Below, piece after piece: positions 9,303 to 20,993 of a stretch of 64,000 bases of DNA. This DNA comes from Deinococcus soli (ex Cha et al. 2016) (GTDB lineage: Bacteria > Deinococcota > Deinococci > Deinococcales > Deinococcaceae): the NCBI RefSeq assembly GCF_001007995.1, contig NZ_CP011389.1, positions 124,001 through 188,000 of the forward strand, in the 5' to 3' direction. A model generated the notes under the pieces. The model was given only the letters and a program-made list of their open reading frames with translations. It made no database searches and had not been told where the DNA came from. Position numbers and translations under genes: made by a program. Positions within the stretch are counted from its first letter, which is position 1, and each line of letters starts with the position of its first letter.

Positions 9303-9323
9303 ACTTCACCCTCCGGGGTTTTT
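9294..9323 (+). terminator. Attenuator terminator ahead of leuA
   Basis: 9-bp stem (9294-9302 with 9310-9318), 7-base loop, followed by five T (9319-9323). A typical intrinsic terminator, placed between the leader peptide and leuA. Confidence 0.85.
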
Positions 9324-9371
9324 CATTGCACCTCATACCCAGCGCCAGATTCCCAGCACCAGGAGCCGCCC

Positions 9372-10925
<1,554 letters not shown>

Positions 10926-10973
10926 GGCCATAGTCGAATGTTGATGGGTCCGCCCCTGCGCGGCTGAAGGACA

Positions 10974-11004
10974 GGGAGGCTGGAAGCACCGGCCTCCCCG
11001 TTTT
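10974..11004 (+). terminator. Intrinsic terminator after leuA
   Basis: 10-bp stem (10974-10983 with 10989-10998, one G-T pair), AAGCA loop, then CG and four T. It lies only 16 bp before the next gene's ATG, so it may also limit readthrough into that gene. Confidence 0.75.
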
Positions 11005-11019
11005 CCCGAAGGAGGAAGC

Positions 11020-11316
11020 ATGATCCTGGAAATCGCCCTGCTGCAGATCCGACCCGGTCAGACGACCGAGTTCGAGGCGGCGTTCGCGCAGGCGCAGCGC
11101 ATCATCGCGGGGATGCCGGGGTACATCCGGCACGGGTTGCAACACTGCCTGGAAGATGACCACCGCTACGCCCTGCTCGTCTGGTGGGCCACGCTGGAGG
11201 ATCACACCGTGGGCTTCCGCGGCAGCGCCGGGTACCAGCAGTGGCGCGCCCTGCTGCACCACTTCTACGACCCGTTCCCGACCGTGGAGCACTTCACGCG
11301 GGTGGAGCTGGGCTGA
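11020..11316 (+). CDS. Antibiotic-biosynthesis-monooxygenase (ABM) domain protein
   Basis: 98 residues with a single ferredoxin-like ABM domain: ILEIALLQIRPGQTTEFEAAF at the start, the conserved MPGYIRHGL near 30-38, and LLVWWATLEDH with a C-terminal HHFYDPFPTVEHF. Such small proteins act as cofactor-independent oxygenases, haem-degrading enzymes or simple dimeric binders; the function here is open. GAAGGAGGAAGC before the ATG is a strong ribosome binding site. The gene sits right behind the leuA terminator, so it is either a readthrough product or has a promoter in the short gap. Confidence 0.82.
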   Translation: MILEIALLQIRPGQTTEFEAAFAQAQRIIAGMPGYIRHGLQHCLEDDHRYALLVWWATLEDHTVGFRGSAGYQQWRALLHHFYDPFPTVEHFTRVELG

Positions 11317-11319
11317 ACC

Positions 11320-11472
11320 TCATACGGGATTCAAGTGATTCCAAATCATTCGGAGTCGCCTGATGGCCCCCTCACCCTTCCGTCGCTTCGCTCCTCCCTC
11401 CCTCTCCCACAAGGGGAGAGGGGACAACGGAACGCGACGACGCTGCAAGCACGTCAATTTAATCCCGTATCA
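11320..11472. repeat. Intergenic element with terminal inverted repeats (variant copy)
   Basis: Left end TCATACGGGATT, right end AATCCCGTATCA; these are 12-bp inverted repeats with one mismatch. The interior holds a CCCTCTCCC...GGGGAGAGGGG hairpin (about 11398-11424). The ends resemble the other intergenic repeats here but the middle differs. The right end contains the stop codon of the leftward LuxR-type gene. Confidence 0.6.
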
Positions 11473-12042
11473 GACTGTCACGAGGCCCAGCGCGATGCCG
11501 CGCGCGACCGCCCCGGCGCGGCTCTGGACGCCCAGCTTGGAGTACAGCGCCTGCACGTGGAACTTCACGGTGCTCTCGCTGACGCCCAGGTCGCGCGCGG
11601 CGCGCTTGTTGCTGAGGCCCTCGGCGAGCAGGGCCAGCACGTCGCGTTCGCGGGGCGTGAGGGTCACCTCGCCCGAGGGGAGCGGCTCCTCGTCGGCCGG
11701 CGCCAGCCACGCGGGCGGCAGCGTCACCAGTCCCGCCGCCGCGCCGTGCACGGCCGCGATCAGTTCGGCGGGCGTGGCGTCTGCGGGCAGGCACGCCCAG
11801 CCGTGCGGGCAGAGGTCGGGCAGCACCTCCGCCCACGCGCGCGAGCCCAGTGACACGACCGCCGCGCCGTCCAGGGGTGAGGGGTCGTCCAGCCAGCCGT
11901 CGTCCACGATCAGCACGTCCGGTTCGCGGCCGTCCCGCGCGGCCAGGAACCCCGCGCCGCCCAGGATGGCCGCCACGCCCGCCGCGAGCACCGCCGAACC
12001 CAGCGTGACGAGCACGGTGGGCAGGGCAGGCGCGGCGGTCAT
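11470..12042 (-). CDS. LuxR-type regulator (NarL-like response-regulator layout)
   Basis: 190 residues. The C-terminus is a clear LuxR/GerE helix-turn-helix: LTPRERDVLALLAEGLSNK followed by SESTVKFHVQALYSKLG. The N-terminal domain has the length of a receiver domain and an acidic VLIVDDGW segment, but the usual phospho-accepting Asp and the Lys of the beta5 loop are not evident, so it may be an atypical, unphosphorylated receiver. No sensor kinase gene is nearby. The ATG at 12042 is preferred over the longer frame to 12093 because a TACGAT box (12048-12053) lies 5 bp before it. The stop codon lies in the intergenic element. Confidence 0.82.
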   Translation of the reverse strand: MTAAPALPTVLVTLGSAVLAAGVAAILGGAGFLAARDGREPDVLIVDDGWLDDPSPLDGAAVVSLGSRAWAEVLPDLCPHGWACLPADATPAELIAAVHGAAAGLVTLPPAWLAPADEEPLPSGEVTLTPRERDVLALLAEGLSNKRAARDLGVSESTVKFHVQALYSKLGVQSRAGAVARGIALGLVTV

Positions 12043-12095
12043 GCCTGATCGTACCGGGGCGGGCGCCCTGCTGGTGGACGCGGGAACGGGCACGG

Positions 12096-13136
12096 TCAGC
12101 GTTCACCCACGCTGACGGTCACGTCCTGCTCCTCGCCGCCGCGCAGGACGCGCAGAGTCACCGTCTCGCCCGCGCGGGTGCGGACACGCGACAGCAGCTC
12201 CGCCGGGTGCGTGAAGCCCTCGCCGTCCAGCGCCAGGAGCACGTCCCCCACCCGGAAGCCTGCCGCCTGACCGGGACTGCCCGCCTCGACCTGCACGACC
12301 GTCAGGCCCACCCGACCGCCCGCGAACCGCTCACGGAAGCGGCGGAGTTTCTCCAGTCGGGCCTCGTCCATCCCACCCCGCCCGGGGTGACCGTGCCCGC
12401 CGTGATCCGGCCCACGTCCGGGACCGCGACGCCCGCCCCAGGGGCCCCCCTCACCCCGGGGGCGGCCCGGGCCGAAGCGGCCGCCACCGAACGGCCCGCC
12501 GGGGAGGGCGTCCTCATCCACCTCGTCCGGCGTCGCGGCGGCCGGGAAGTGCACGGGCTGCGTCGCCAGCCCCAGGTACCCGCGCGGCACGCGGCCCTCG
12601 CGGGACAGCAGGTCGGCCACGCGCGCCGCCCGCGCGGCCGGGACGGCCAGCAGCTGCCCGCGCCGCACGCCCGCGTTCAGCACGCCCACGAGTTCACCCT
12701 GCGCGTTCACGAGCGCGCCGCCACTCACGCCGGGGAACGGCTGGGCCCCGGCGTGCAGCCAGCCGTCCCGCACCCGGCCGGGATTCAGGCCCAGGCTGGC
12801 CTGCACGCCCCCGGGCGGGCGGCCCACCGCGAGCAGGAGTTCACCCGCGCGCCCCGCCTCACCTGCCGTGAGTGCCGGGATGGTCAGGCCGTCCACGCGC
12901 AGGAGCGCCAGATCGCTGCCCGGATCGCGGCCCACGACCACGCCCGTCCGGGTCTGCCCGTCCGGGGTGATCACCGGCACCTCGTCGGCGTGCAGCAGGT
13001 GCGCGGGCGTCAGGACCAGCCCGTCGCCCACCACCGTGCCGCTCACCGGGCGCGCCGCGCGCACCGTCACCACACTCCGCGCGGCCTGCTCGACCGCGTC
13101 CGCCATTGCCGTTGAAAGATCAGAAAGAGTCGTCAT
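12096..13136 (-). CDS. HtrA/DegP-like serine protease with PDZ domain
   Basis: 346 residues from ATG 13136. The trypsin-like domain shows the triad His46 (LTPAHLL), Asp75 (GSDLALL) and Ser138 (GVSGGAL). A C-terminal PDZ domain (about residues 255-340, GSPGQAAGFRVGDVLLALDG) would bind substrate C-termini. Between them lies an unusual Gly/Arg/Pro-rich linker (about 205-250). There is no clear signal peptide or membrane anchor at this start, unlike typical DegP, so it may be cytoplasmic or exported by another route. Its function is likely protein quality control. The -10-like CACCAT is weak. Confidence 0.82.
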   Translation of the reverse strand: MTTLSDLSTAMADAVEQAARSVVTVRAARPVSGTVVGDGLVLTPAHLLHADEVPVITPDGQTRTGVVVGRDPGSDLALLRVDGLTIPALTAGEAGRAGELLLAVGRPPGGVQASLGLNPGRVRDGWLHAGAQPFPGVSGGALVNAQGELVGVLNAGVRRGQLLAVPAARAARVADLLSREGRVPRGYLGLATQPVHFPAAATPDEVDEDALPGGPFGGGRFGPGRPRGEGGPWGGRRGPGRGPDHGGHGHPGRGGMDEARLEKLRRFRERFAGGRVGLTVVQVEAGSPGQAAGFRVGDVLLALDGEGFTHPAELLSRVRTRAGETVTLRVLRGGEEQDVTVSVGER

Positions 13137-13219
13137 GCCGTCATGGTGCGCCCCGCCGCCCGGAAACACGCCCCCCACCCGCACAGGCCCGCGCCCCCAC
13201 CGAACGGCCAGGGTCGCCG

Positions 13220-13225
13220 TATCCT
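13220..13225 (+). promoter_or_regulatory. -10 box of a leaderless promoter (ACT protein)
   Basis: TATCCT, 6 bp before ATG 13232; it excludes the longer frame from 13106. Confidence 0.6.
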
Positions 13226-13231
13226 GCCGGC

Positions 13232-13612
13232 ATGTCCCTGACGCTGACCGTCCTGCCCGGCGAGTACGCCGTCGCCCAGCTCCCCGCCGGCAGCGCCGTG
13301 CCGGACTGGGCCACACGCGGCGACCTGTGGTGCGTCATGAACGCCCCGGATGAACTGAGCGTCGTGTGCCCCGCCGAGGGGGTGCCGGACGGCGTGCGCG
13401 TCCAGCGCGGCTGGCAGGCGCTGAGGCTCACCGGGCCGTTCGAGTTCACCCTGACCGGCATCCTCGCCAGCGTCCTGAACCCCCTGCGGGACGCGGGCGT
13501 GGGCATCTTCGCGCTGTCCACCTTCAACACCGACTACGTGCTCGTCGCGGCCAGCGACCTCGGCCGCAGCGTGGCGGCGTTGCGGGAGGCCGGGCACACC
13601 GTTCAGGAGTGA
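13232..13612 (+). CDS. ACT-domain protein
   Basis: 126 residues. The second half (about 60-120, LTGPFEFTLTGILASVLNPLRDAGVGIFALSTFNTDYVLV) has the beta-alpha-beta-beta pattern of an ACT amino-acid-binding domain, like the ACT_7/CASTOR-type proteins annotated in many bacteria. It probably senses a small ligand; the ligand and partner are unknown. The leaderless start at ATG 13232 is set by TATCCT. The 3' end overlaps the convergent GNAT gene by 10 bp. Confidence 0.8.
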   Translation: MSLTLTVLPGEYAVAQLPAGSAVPDWATRGDLWCVMNAPDELSVVCPAEGVPDGVRVQRGWQALRLTGPFEFTLTGILASVLNPLRDAGVGIFALSTFNTDYVLVAASDLGRSVAALREAGHTVQE

Positions 13613-14109
13613 GGCGAGTCTGAACCGAGCTCCCGTGCGTAGCGGACGACCGGCACCACCTCGCCCATGTAGGATTCCGGGTCGGCGTGCCCGGCCTCCA
13701 CGAACCCCAGGCGGCGCATCAGCGCGTGCGACCGCGCGTTCGGGGCGTGCACCAGCGCCGTCAGCCGCGAGAGCCCCAGCCCCGCCGCGTGCGCGATCAG
13801 CGCCTCACCCGCCCGGCGCGCTGCACCCTGGCCCCACAGCGCCCGCTCCCCGATGACAATCCCGAACTCCGCCGACGTGCCGTCCAGGCCCGCCAGATCC
13901 ACGAACCCCACCAGCCGCCCGTCCAGCTCGGCGCCCAGCCGCAGGAACGCCGGGTCGCCCCCCGCGATGATCGCCGCCCAGTGCCGCCGCACCACGCGCG
14001 GCGCGAGCCCCGGCGTCCAGTCCGCCGAGCGGCAGAACACCGGATCGGCCGCCCAGCGCACCGCCGCCTCCTCATCCCCGGGGCGCAGGGGCCGCAGCGT
14101 GACGGTCAC
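13603..14109 (-). CDS. GNAT-family N-acetyltransferase
   Basis: 168 residues resembling the RimJ/RimL-type GNATs that acetylate protein N-termini or small amines. The [16 protein letters not shown] start, the acetyl-CoA loop segment [19 protein letters not shown] near 105-123, and the [13 protein letters not shown] motif near 138-150 support this. A longer open frame runs to 15186 but only shadows the neighbour; GTG 14107-14109 overlaps the upstream stop by 4 bp and is preferred. Substrate unknown. Confidence 0.87.
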   Translation of the reverse strand: MTVTLRPLRPGDEEAAVRWAADPVFCRSADWTPGLAPRVVRRHWAAIIAGGDPAFLRLGAELDGRLVGFVDLAGLDGTSAEFGIVIGERALWGQGAARRAGEALIAHAAGLGLSRLTALVHAPNARSHALMRRLGFVEAGHADPESYMGEVVPVVRYARELGSDSPHS

Positions 14110-15131
14110 GGCGTCAGGCCTGCGACGATCTGCGCCGCCCCGGTCGCCTGCGCCTGCCGGTAACCGGTGCCGGCCCACAGGCTCAGGACGTCCGCCTGCC
14201 TCCCCTCCTGCGCGCCCGCCGTGCGCAGGGGGCGGGTCAGGGCGTTCTGGTGCGGGAAGGGGAGGGGATGCGTCACGGCGTCGGTGAGGGCGGTGCGAAG
14301 GCCCCGCGCCGCGCGCCCCGAGTACGCGCGGGTCAGGACGGTGTCGCGCGTGCCGTCCCGGATGGCCTGCCGGTACGGCGCGGAGGTGCCCGCCTCGTTG
14401 GCCAGGAGGAACGCCGTGCCGCACTGCGCCAGCGTCGCCCCGGCCGCCCGCGCCGCGCGGACGTGCCCGGCGGTCATCAGGCCGCCCGCCGCGAGGACCG
14501 GGAGGGGCGTGGCCCGCGCGACCTCCCGCACGAGGGTCAGGGTGTCCGCGAGGGGGTCGTCCTGCCAGCCGCCCCGGTGTCCGCCCGCCGCGCCGCCCTG
14601 CACGGTGACCGCGTCCACGCCGCTCTCGTGCAGGGCCAGCGCCTCGCTGAGGCTGGTGGCGGTGCCGACCGTCAGGATGCCCCGCGCCCGCAGGGCCGCC
14701 AGGGCGTCCGGTGGGACGGGGCCGAACGCGACGCTGAAGACCTCCGGGCGTTCCTCCAGCACGACGTTCAGCTGCGCGCTGAAGTCCTCCTGCACGCGCT
14801 CCGGCAGGGTGGGCGGGGGGAGGTTCAGCGCGTCGTGGAAGGGTCTGAGTTCTGCCGTGGCGACGGCCACCGCGTCGGGCGTGACGGCAGGCACCGGCTG
14901 CGGCGCGAACAGATTCACGAGCAGCGGCCCGTCTGTCAGCGCGCGCACCTCGCGGATCGCGTCTCTCAGTGCCTGCGGGGTCAGGTACGCGCCGCCCAGG
15001 CTGCCCAGCCCGCCCGCGCGGGTCACGGCGGCGGCCAGCGCGGGGGTGCCCACCCCACCCGCCATGGGGGCCAGCGCCAGGGGCGTGCGCAACTGGGCGA
15101 GCAATTCCGGCCAGGATCGCGGTCGGGTCAT
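14106..15131 (-). CDS. Nitronate monooxygenase family protein
   Basis: 341-residue FMN-dependent TIM-barrel enzyme of the 2-nitropropane dioxygenase / NMO family, which oxidises nitronates such as propionate-3-nitronate. Seen: [19 protein letters not shown] near 17-35, the FMN and catalytic region [13 protein letters not shown] near 175-187 with the catalytic His, and [15 protein letters not shown] near 210-224. It is the first gene of a two-gene unit with a GNAT. It is divergent from the HDAC-like gene, whose start is only 24 bp away. Confidence 0.9.
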   Translation of the reverse strand: MTRPRSWPELLAQLRTPLALAPMAGGVGTPALAAAVTRAGGLGSLGGAYLTPQALRDAIREVRALTDGPLLVNLFAPQPVPAVTPDAVAVATAELRPFHDALNLPPPTLPERVQEDFSAQLNVVLEERPEVFSVAFGPVPPDALAALRARGILTVGTATSLSEALALHESGVDAVTVQGGAAGGHRGGWQDDPLADTLTLVREVARATPLPVLAAGGLMTAGHVRAARAAGATLAQCGTAFLLANEAGTSAPYRQAIRDGTRDTVLTRAYSGRAARGLRTALTDAVTHPLPFPHQNALTRPLRTAGAQEGRQADVLSLWAGTGYRQAQATGAAQIVAGLTP

Positions 15132-15142
15132 GCCGCCCAGCG

Positions 15143-15148
15143 TACGCT
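15143..15148 (+). promoter_or_regulatory. -10 box of a leaderless promoter (HDAC-like gene)
   Basis: TACGCT, 6 bp before GTG 15155, inside the 23-bp divergent gap. Confidence 0.55.
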
Positions 15149-15154
15149 GCGGAC

Positions 15155-16105
15155 GTGACGTTCCCGCACCCGTTCCGCGCGTTCACGGCGTTCCGGCGCG
15201 CCGCATATCAGGCGCAGGCCGCGCCCAGACGGCAGTTCCTGCCGCGCGAGTGGATTCAGGCCCTGCTGGACGGCGCGCAGGCGCGACTGCCGCTGGTGGA
15301 CGCCCCCAGCCTCGACTGGCCGTATGCCGAGGCGGTGCACGATCCCGCGTTCCTGGCCCGCTGGCGCGGCGGGCAGGTCACCCGCGCCGAGGAGCGGGCG
15401 CTGGGCTTTCCCTGGACCCCGGCAGTCGTCGAGCGGGGCCTGGGCAGCAGCGGCGCGACCCTGGCCGCCACCCGCGACGCCCTGACGCGGGGCCTGGGCG
15501 TGAACCTGGGCGGCGGCACCCACCACGCCTACGCCGATCACGCCGAGGGCTTCTCGTTCCTGAACGACGTGGCGATCAGCGCCCGCTGGCTGCTCGACAC
15601 GGGGCGAGCGCGGCGCATCCTCATCCTTGATCTGGACGTGCACCAGGGGAACGGCACCGCCGCGATCTTCGCGCACGAGCCGCGCGTGCTGACCGTCAGC
15701 CTGCACGCCGAGCGCAACTATCCCTTCCGCAAGGAGACCAGTGACCTGGACGTGTCGCTGCCCGACGGGACGGGCGACGCTGCTTACCTGCACGCGCTGG
15801 ACGCGCAGGTCACGCCCCTCGTGACGGCCTTTCAGCCGGACTTCGCGTTCTACCTCGCGGGCGCGGACGTCCTGGCCGGCGATCAACTGGGACGGCTCGC
15901 CCTGACGCTGGACGGCGTGCAGGCCCGCGACCGCCGCGTGTTCCGCTGGGCGGCCCGCACCCGCACGCCCCTCGTGACCGTCATGGCGGGCGGGTACCAC
16001 CGCGACCCCACGCAGCTGATCGCCGCGCGGCTGGGCACGCTGGACGCCGCGCTGGAGGCCTTCGCACCGCACGCGGCACGCGGGGCGGGACGTGCCGTAT
16101 CATGA
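15155..16105 (+). CDS. Histone deacetylase-family (acetoin-utilisation type) protein
   Basis: 316-residue zinc amidohydrolase of the HDAC/AcuC/APAH superfamily; in bacteria these remove acetyl groups from polyamines, acetyl-CoA synthetase or other proteins. The motif [15 protein letters not shown] (about 123-137) supplies the active-site His pair, and [11 protein letters not shown] (about 160-170) the metal-binding Asp and His; [12 protein letters not shown] near 230 gives the last Asp. The target cannot be assigned. The start is GTG 15155, after TACGCT. The stop codon overlaps the promoter of the prfC leader frame. Confidence 0.9.
   Translation: MTFPHPFRAFTAFRRAAYQAQAAPRRQFLPREWIQALLDGAQARLPLVDAPSLDWPYAEAVHDPAFLARWRGGQVTRAEERALGFPWTPAVVERGLGSSGATLAATRDALTRGLGVNLGGGTHHAYADHAEGFSFLNDVAISARWLLDTGRARRILILDLDVHQGNGTAAIFAHEPRVLTVSLHAERNYPFRKETSDLDVSLPDGTGDAAYLHALDAQVTPLVTAFQPDFAFYLAGADVLAGDQLGRLALTLDGVQARDRRVFRWAARTRTPLVTVMAGGYHRDPTQLIAARLGTLDAALEAFAPHAARGAGRAVS
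16098..16103 (+). promoter_or_regulatory. -10 box ahead of the prfC leader frame
   Basis: TATCAT, 6 bp before the ATG at 16110; it overlaps the last codons of the HDAC-like gene. Confidence 0.5.
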
Positions 16106-16109
16106 GGGC

Positions 16110-16136
16110 ATGACGGTTCTCCTCACGCCCCCCTAG
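16110..16136 (+). CDS. Putative prfC leader peptide ending Pro-Pro-TAG
   Basis: MTVLLTPP then TAG. It starts 6 bp after TATCAT, the layout of real leaderless starts in this window. The frame stays open past the TAG until a TGA at 16215-16217 that overlaps the prfC ATG (ATGA). A -1 slip on the six C just before the TAG would instead enter the prfC frame, which has no in-frame stop up to prfC. Pro-Pro before a stop is known to slow termination. Whether it is translated is an inference. Confidence 0.5.
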   Translation: MTVLLTPP

Positions 16137-16213
16137 CGCGAGTCGAGACCCGCGTTGATTCCCACCTTCACGCATGTCCGGGCCGCGACCGTTCCAGGCC
16201 CGCAGGAGTTCCC
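16137..16213 (+). promoter_or_regulatory. Leader RNA of prfC with two small hairpins
   Basis: A hairpin CGCGAGTC / GACCCGCG (about 16137-16154, one mismatch) follows the TAG directly. A second, CGGGCC / GGCCCG (about 16179-16202), ends just before the GGAG ribosome binding site (16205-16208). They could influence termination or initiation; neither has a T run. Confidence 0.4.
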
Positions 16214-17812
<1,599 letters not shown>

Positions 17813-17824
17813 GGGACGCCGATG

Positions 17825-17858
17825 GACGGGGGAGAGGTCGCGCGGCCTCTGCCCCGTC
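17825..17858 (+). terminator. Terminator after prfC
   Basis: 13-position stem (17825-17837 with 17846-17858, one G-G mismatch), 8-base loop, then TT. Strong hairpin but a short T run. Confidence 0.6.
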
Positions 17859-17910
17859 TTCATGTGACCTTGAGACAAACCGGTCAGGTGGCCCGTGCCA
17901 TGCTGCGCGG

Positions 17911-18480
<570 letters not shown>

Positions 18481-18483
18481 CCC

Positions 18484-18927
18484 TCAGCGTCCGTCGTGCC
18501 GGGGACTGAACAGCGCCGCGCGGAACGGCTGCGCCCCCGCAAGGCCGTCCAGGGCCGCCTCCACCTCCTGCGCCTGCGCCGCGCTGAGGCTGGGTGTGCG
18601 GGCGTACACGTCCAGCCCGGCGGGCGTGAACGGCGTCCGCTCGAACACCGTGACCGCCCAGCCGTCCCCGGCGGCCAGCACCTGCCAGCGGCTGACCGTG
18701 AACCGCGTCAGGAGGCTCACGCCGCGCCACGCCCAGCCCCCATCGGGCAGCGGTGTGTCCACGCCGATGATCAGCCCTGCTCGTCCCCGGCGGGTGAAGC
18801 GCACGGTGTCCACCACCCGCCCGTCCGGCAGCGGCGCGTACGTCACGCTGGGGTTGTCCCGCGTGCGCCACAGCGGCAGGCTGGTACGGACCACGAACCA
18901 CGTGCCGCTCACGACCGCCTCCGTCAC
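18484..18927 (-). CDS. Lipocalin-like small protein, unknown function
   Basis: 147 residues of mostly beta character. GTWFVVRTSLPLWRTRDNPSV at about residues 8-28 resembles the G-x-W start of a lipocalin or Blc-like barrel, which would imply binding of a hydrophobic ligand; this is a weak structural guess, and no signal peptide is present. GTG 18925-18927 overlaps the stop of the upstream P-loop gene by 4 bp, and this was chosen over the longer frame to 19002. Likely co-expressed with that ATPase or kinase. Confidence 0.6.
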   Translation of the reverse strand: MTEAVVSGTWFVVRTSLPLWRTRDNPSVTYAPLPDGRVVDTVRFTRRGRAGLIIGVDTPLPDGGWAWRGVSLLTRFTVSRWQVLAAGDGWAVTVFERTPFTPAGLDVYARTPSLSAAQAQEVEAALDGLAGAQPFRAALFSPRHDGR

Positions 18928-19487
18928 GCGGGCCACTCCAGGCGCAGCAGGGTGTCCACGGTGGCCTCCAGCGTCAGGGCGCTGCTGTCCACGACTGCCC
19001 ACCCGGCCTCCCGGTAGATCCTGGGGGGCATCTGCGGGTCCAGCCCGTCAATCAGCGGCGCGAGGGTCGACGTGTCGTACGTCTTGTTCGTGCGGGTGCG
19101 GTTGCGCTCGTGCGCGACCTCCAGCGTGGTGTACAGCCGCACCGGGCGCACCTCCAGCCCGTCCCAGTGCCGGGCCATGAACGCCAGATCGGCCGGCCAC
19201 AGCACGTCGTCCACCGCCACTGCGAACCCCGCCTGCGCGTACAGCCGGGCCGACTGCGCCGCGGCGGTGCGGGCCAGCGCGAACTGCCGCACGGCCTCCG
19301 GCGGGTGATCGGGCGCCGGGTGCGCGAGGCCCGACACGACCATCTCGCGCAGGTCGTCAATGGGCAGGTGCAGCCCGAACGGGAAGTGGGCCAGCAGCGA
19401 GCGCGACACGCTGGACTTGCCCGCGCCCGGGCTGCCGCTCAGCACCCAGATCACGCCCCGCCCGCTCTGCCCAGTCCCCTCGGTCAT
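18924..19487 (-). CDS. P-loop kinase-like ATPase (AAA_33/Zeta-like)
   Basis: 187 residues. The Walker A motif GSPGAGKSS lies near residues 18-26, and an [10 protein letters not shown] segment near 42-51 could hold the Walker B-like or substrate Asp. The size and the DDLR motif fit small ATP-dependent kinases of the AAA_33 group, which phosphorylate small molecules or RNA ends; the substrate is unknown. The ATG at 19487 follows TACGCT (19495-19500) by 7 bp, so the longer frame to 19745 is rejected. It is the first gene of a two-gene unit with a lipocalin-like protein. Confidence 0.75.
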   Translation of the reverse strand: MTEGTGQSGRGVIWVLSGSPGAGKSSVSRSLLAHFPFGLHLPIDDLREMVVSGLAHPAPDHPPEAVRQFALARTAAAQSARLYAQAGFAVAVDDVLWPADLAFMARHWDGLEVRPVRLYTTLEVAHERNRTRTNKTYDTSTLAPLIDGLDPQMPPRIYREAGWAVVDSSALTLEATVDTLLRLEWPA

Positions 19488-19525
19488 GTCACGGAGCGTA
19501 CAGTGCCGCCCTGCCGGGAAGGCGC

Positions 19526-19531
19526 TAGCCT
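19526..19531 (+). promoter_or_regulatory. -10 box of a leaderless promoter (DUF1028)
   Basis: TAGCCT, 6 bp before ATG 19538; it faces away from TACGCT at 19495-19500. Confidence 0.55.
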
Positions 19532-19537
19532 GCACGC

Positions 19538-20401
19538 ATGACCTTTTCCATCGTGGGCCGCGACGCCCGCACCGGGGACCTGGGTGTGGCGGTCGCCAGC
19601 AAGTTCCTCGCCGTGGGCGCCCTGGTGCCCTTCGTGCGCGGCGGCGTGGGGGCCGTCGCCACCCAGAGTTATGTGAACCCCACCTTCGGTCCCGAGGGCC
19701 TGCGTCTGCTGGCCTCCGGGCTGGACGCCGCCGCCGTGGGCGCACACTTCCAGGCGACTGACCCCGGCATCGCGCAGCGGCAGTTCGGGCTGGTCGGCGC
19801 CGACGGCAGCAGCGTCACCTTCACGGGGCCGGACTGCCACGCCTGGGCGGGTGGGTACGCCGCCGCCGACGTCGCCATCCAGGGTAATGTCCTGGCCGGG
19901 CCGGGCGTCGTGGAGGCCATGCGTGCCGCCTGGGAAGCCGGTGCCGAACTGTCCCTGCCCCGGCGCCTGCTGGCGGCCCTGAACGCCGGGGACGCGGCGG
20001 GTGGTGACCGGCGTGGGCGGCAGTCGGCCGCCCTGCTGTGCGCGGGGCCCGGGCGTGGCTACGGCGGCCTGACGGACGACTGGGTGAACCTCCGCGCGGA
20101 CGATCACGCCGATCCCTGCCGGGAACTCGCGCGGCTGCTCGATCTGCACGACCTGCTGTTCACCCGCCCCGAGACCACCCGGCCCCTGACGGATGAGGAA
20201 CTCGCGTGGCTGCGCGCCCTGCTCCTGGCGCAGGGGCACGCCACAGCGCTGCCCGGCGGCCCGTGGGACGCCGACACCGAGGCCGCCGCGTGGGCGCTGT
20301 TCGGCACCGAGAACCTGGAGGAACGCTGGGCACCGGGCGGGCAGGTCGATCCGGTCGCGCTGGCGTACCTGCGCGCCCAGTATGCAGGCCACGTACGCTA
20401 G
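19538..20401 (+). CDS. DUF1028 family protein (Ntn-hydrolase-like)
   Basis: 287 residues. The N-terminal 200 match DUF1028, predicted to have an Ntn-hydrolase fold: [23 protein letters not shown] at the start, [14 protein letters not shown] near 35-48, [14 protein letters not shown] near 117-130, and [13 protein letters not shown] near 152-164. The last 80 residues form an extra domain resembling a peptidoglycan-binding-like tail seen in some family members. The biochemical role is not established. Leaderless start after TAGCCT. The Rrf2 regulator follows 21 bp later with its own -10 box. Confidence 0.88.
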   Translation: MTFSIVGRDARTGDLGVAVASKFLAVGALVPFVRGGVGAVATQSYVNPTFGPEGLRLLASGLDAAAVGAHFQATDPGIAQRQFGLVGADGSSVTFTGPDCHAWAGGYAAADVAIQGNVLAGPGVVEAMRAAWEAGAELSLPRRLLAALNAGDAAGGDRRGRQSAALLCAGPGRGYGGLTDDWVNLRADDHADPCRELARLLDLHDLLFTRPETTRPLTDEELAWLRALLLAQGHATALPGGPWDADTEAAAWALFGTENLEERWAPGGQVDPVALAYLRAQYAGHVR

Positions 20402-20409
20402 CGGCGCGG

Positions 20410-20415
20410 TACACT
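20410..20415 (+). promoter_or_regulatory. -10 box of a leaderless promoter (Rrf2 regulator)
   Basis: TACACT, 7 bp before ATG 20423, just after the DUF1028 stop. Confidence 0.5.
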
Positions 20416-20422
20416 GCGCCCC

Positions 20423-20890
20423 ATGCGGCTTTCCGCCACCGACGTGTACGCCTTCCAGGCCCTGGGTTTCCTGGGGTCGCAGGCCCTGGACCGCTGGGTG
20501 TCCAGCGAGGAGATCAGCGAGGCGACCGGCGTGCACCGCCCGTACCTCGTGCGCATTCTGGCCGCCCTGACCGCCAAGGGCGTCGTGAAGAGCAAGAAGG
20601 GCATCGGCGGCGGATACGCCCTGGCCCGCAAGCCGGGGCTCATCAGCCTGTGCGAGGTGGTGCGCGCCATCGACGGGCCGGTCGCGCCGCTGTCGTGCAT
20701 CAGCCTGAACTGGCACGACCCCTGCGTGGAGGAGGCCCGCTGCCACGCCCGCAACACCATCTACACCCGAATGCGCGACGCGATGCTGGGCGTCCTGCAG
20801 GAATTCAGCGTGCAGGACCTCGTCCTGGACGCGCAGCAGGGCGTCAGTTACGGCCACTGCCTGGGGCACCTGCTGAAACCGAACGCCTGA
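20423..20890 (+). CDS. Rrf2-family transcription factor, probable Fe-S sensor
   Basis: 155-residue winged-helix repressor of the IscR/NsrR/RirA group. The N-terminal wHTH (about 1-80) includes [21 protein letters not shown] and the wing [12 protein letters not shown]. Three cysteines with IscR/NsrR-like spacing follow ([20 protein letters not shown]-x8-C-x5-C, about residues 92-107), so it likely ligates a [2Fe-2S] or [4Fe-4S] cluster and responds to iron, NO or redox state. A fourth Cys is in YGHCLGH. No iron-sulphur operon is adjacent; the SufT-like gene is 5 kb away. The target genes are not known. Confidence 0.9.
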   Translation: MRLSATDVYAFQALGFLGSQALDRWVSSEEISEATGVHRPYLVRILAALTAKGVVKSKKGIGGGYALARKPGLISLCEVVRAIDGPVAPLSCISLNWHDPCVEEARCHARNTIYTRMRDAMLGVLQEFSVQDLVLDAQQGVSYGHCLGHLLKPNA

Positions 20891-20979
20891 CCGGCCCGGC
20901 CGTGTGAACAACCCGACGGTGCCCACCTGTGTGAGACGCCCGGCACGCCGCTCCCATCCGGGAAACGCGCGCCGGGCGG

Positions 20980-20985
20980 TACACT
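20980..20985 (+). promoter_or_regulatory. -10 box of a leaderless promoter (amidase)
   Basis: TACACT, 8 bp before GTG 20994; this places the start downstream of the longer frame from 20904. Confidence 0.5.
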
Positions 20986-20993
20986 TCCCGGCA

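Noticed and set aside
10938..10967. A short frame MLMGPPLRG upstream of the ABM gene, possibly a second leader peptide
   Set aside because: The only -10-like box is 3 bp away, there is no run of regulatory codons, and the following terminator is explained by the end of leuA.
13603..15186. A 527-residue leftward frame reading as one long acetyltransferase
   Set aside because: The N-terminal part shadows the nitronate monooxygenase; the GNAT domain alone has normal size from GTG 14109.
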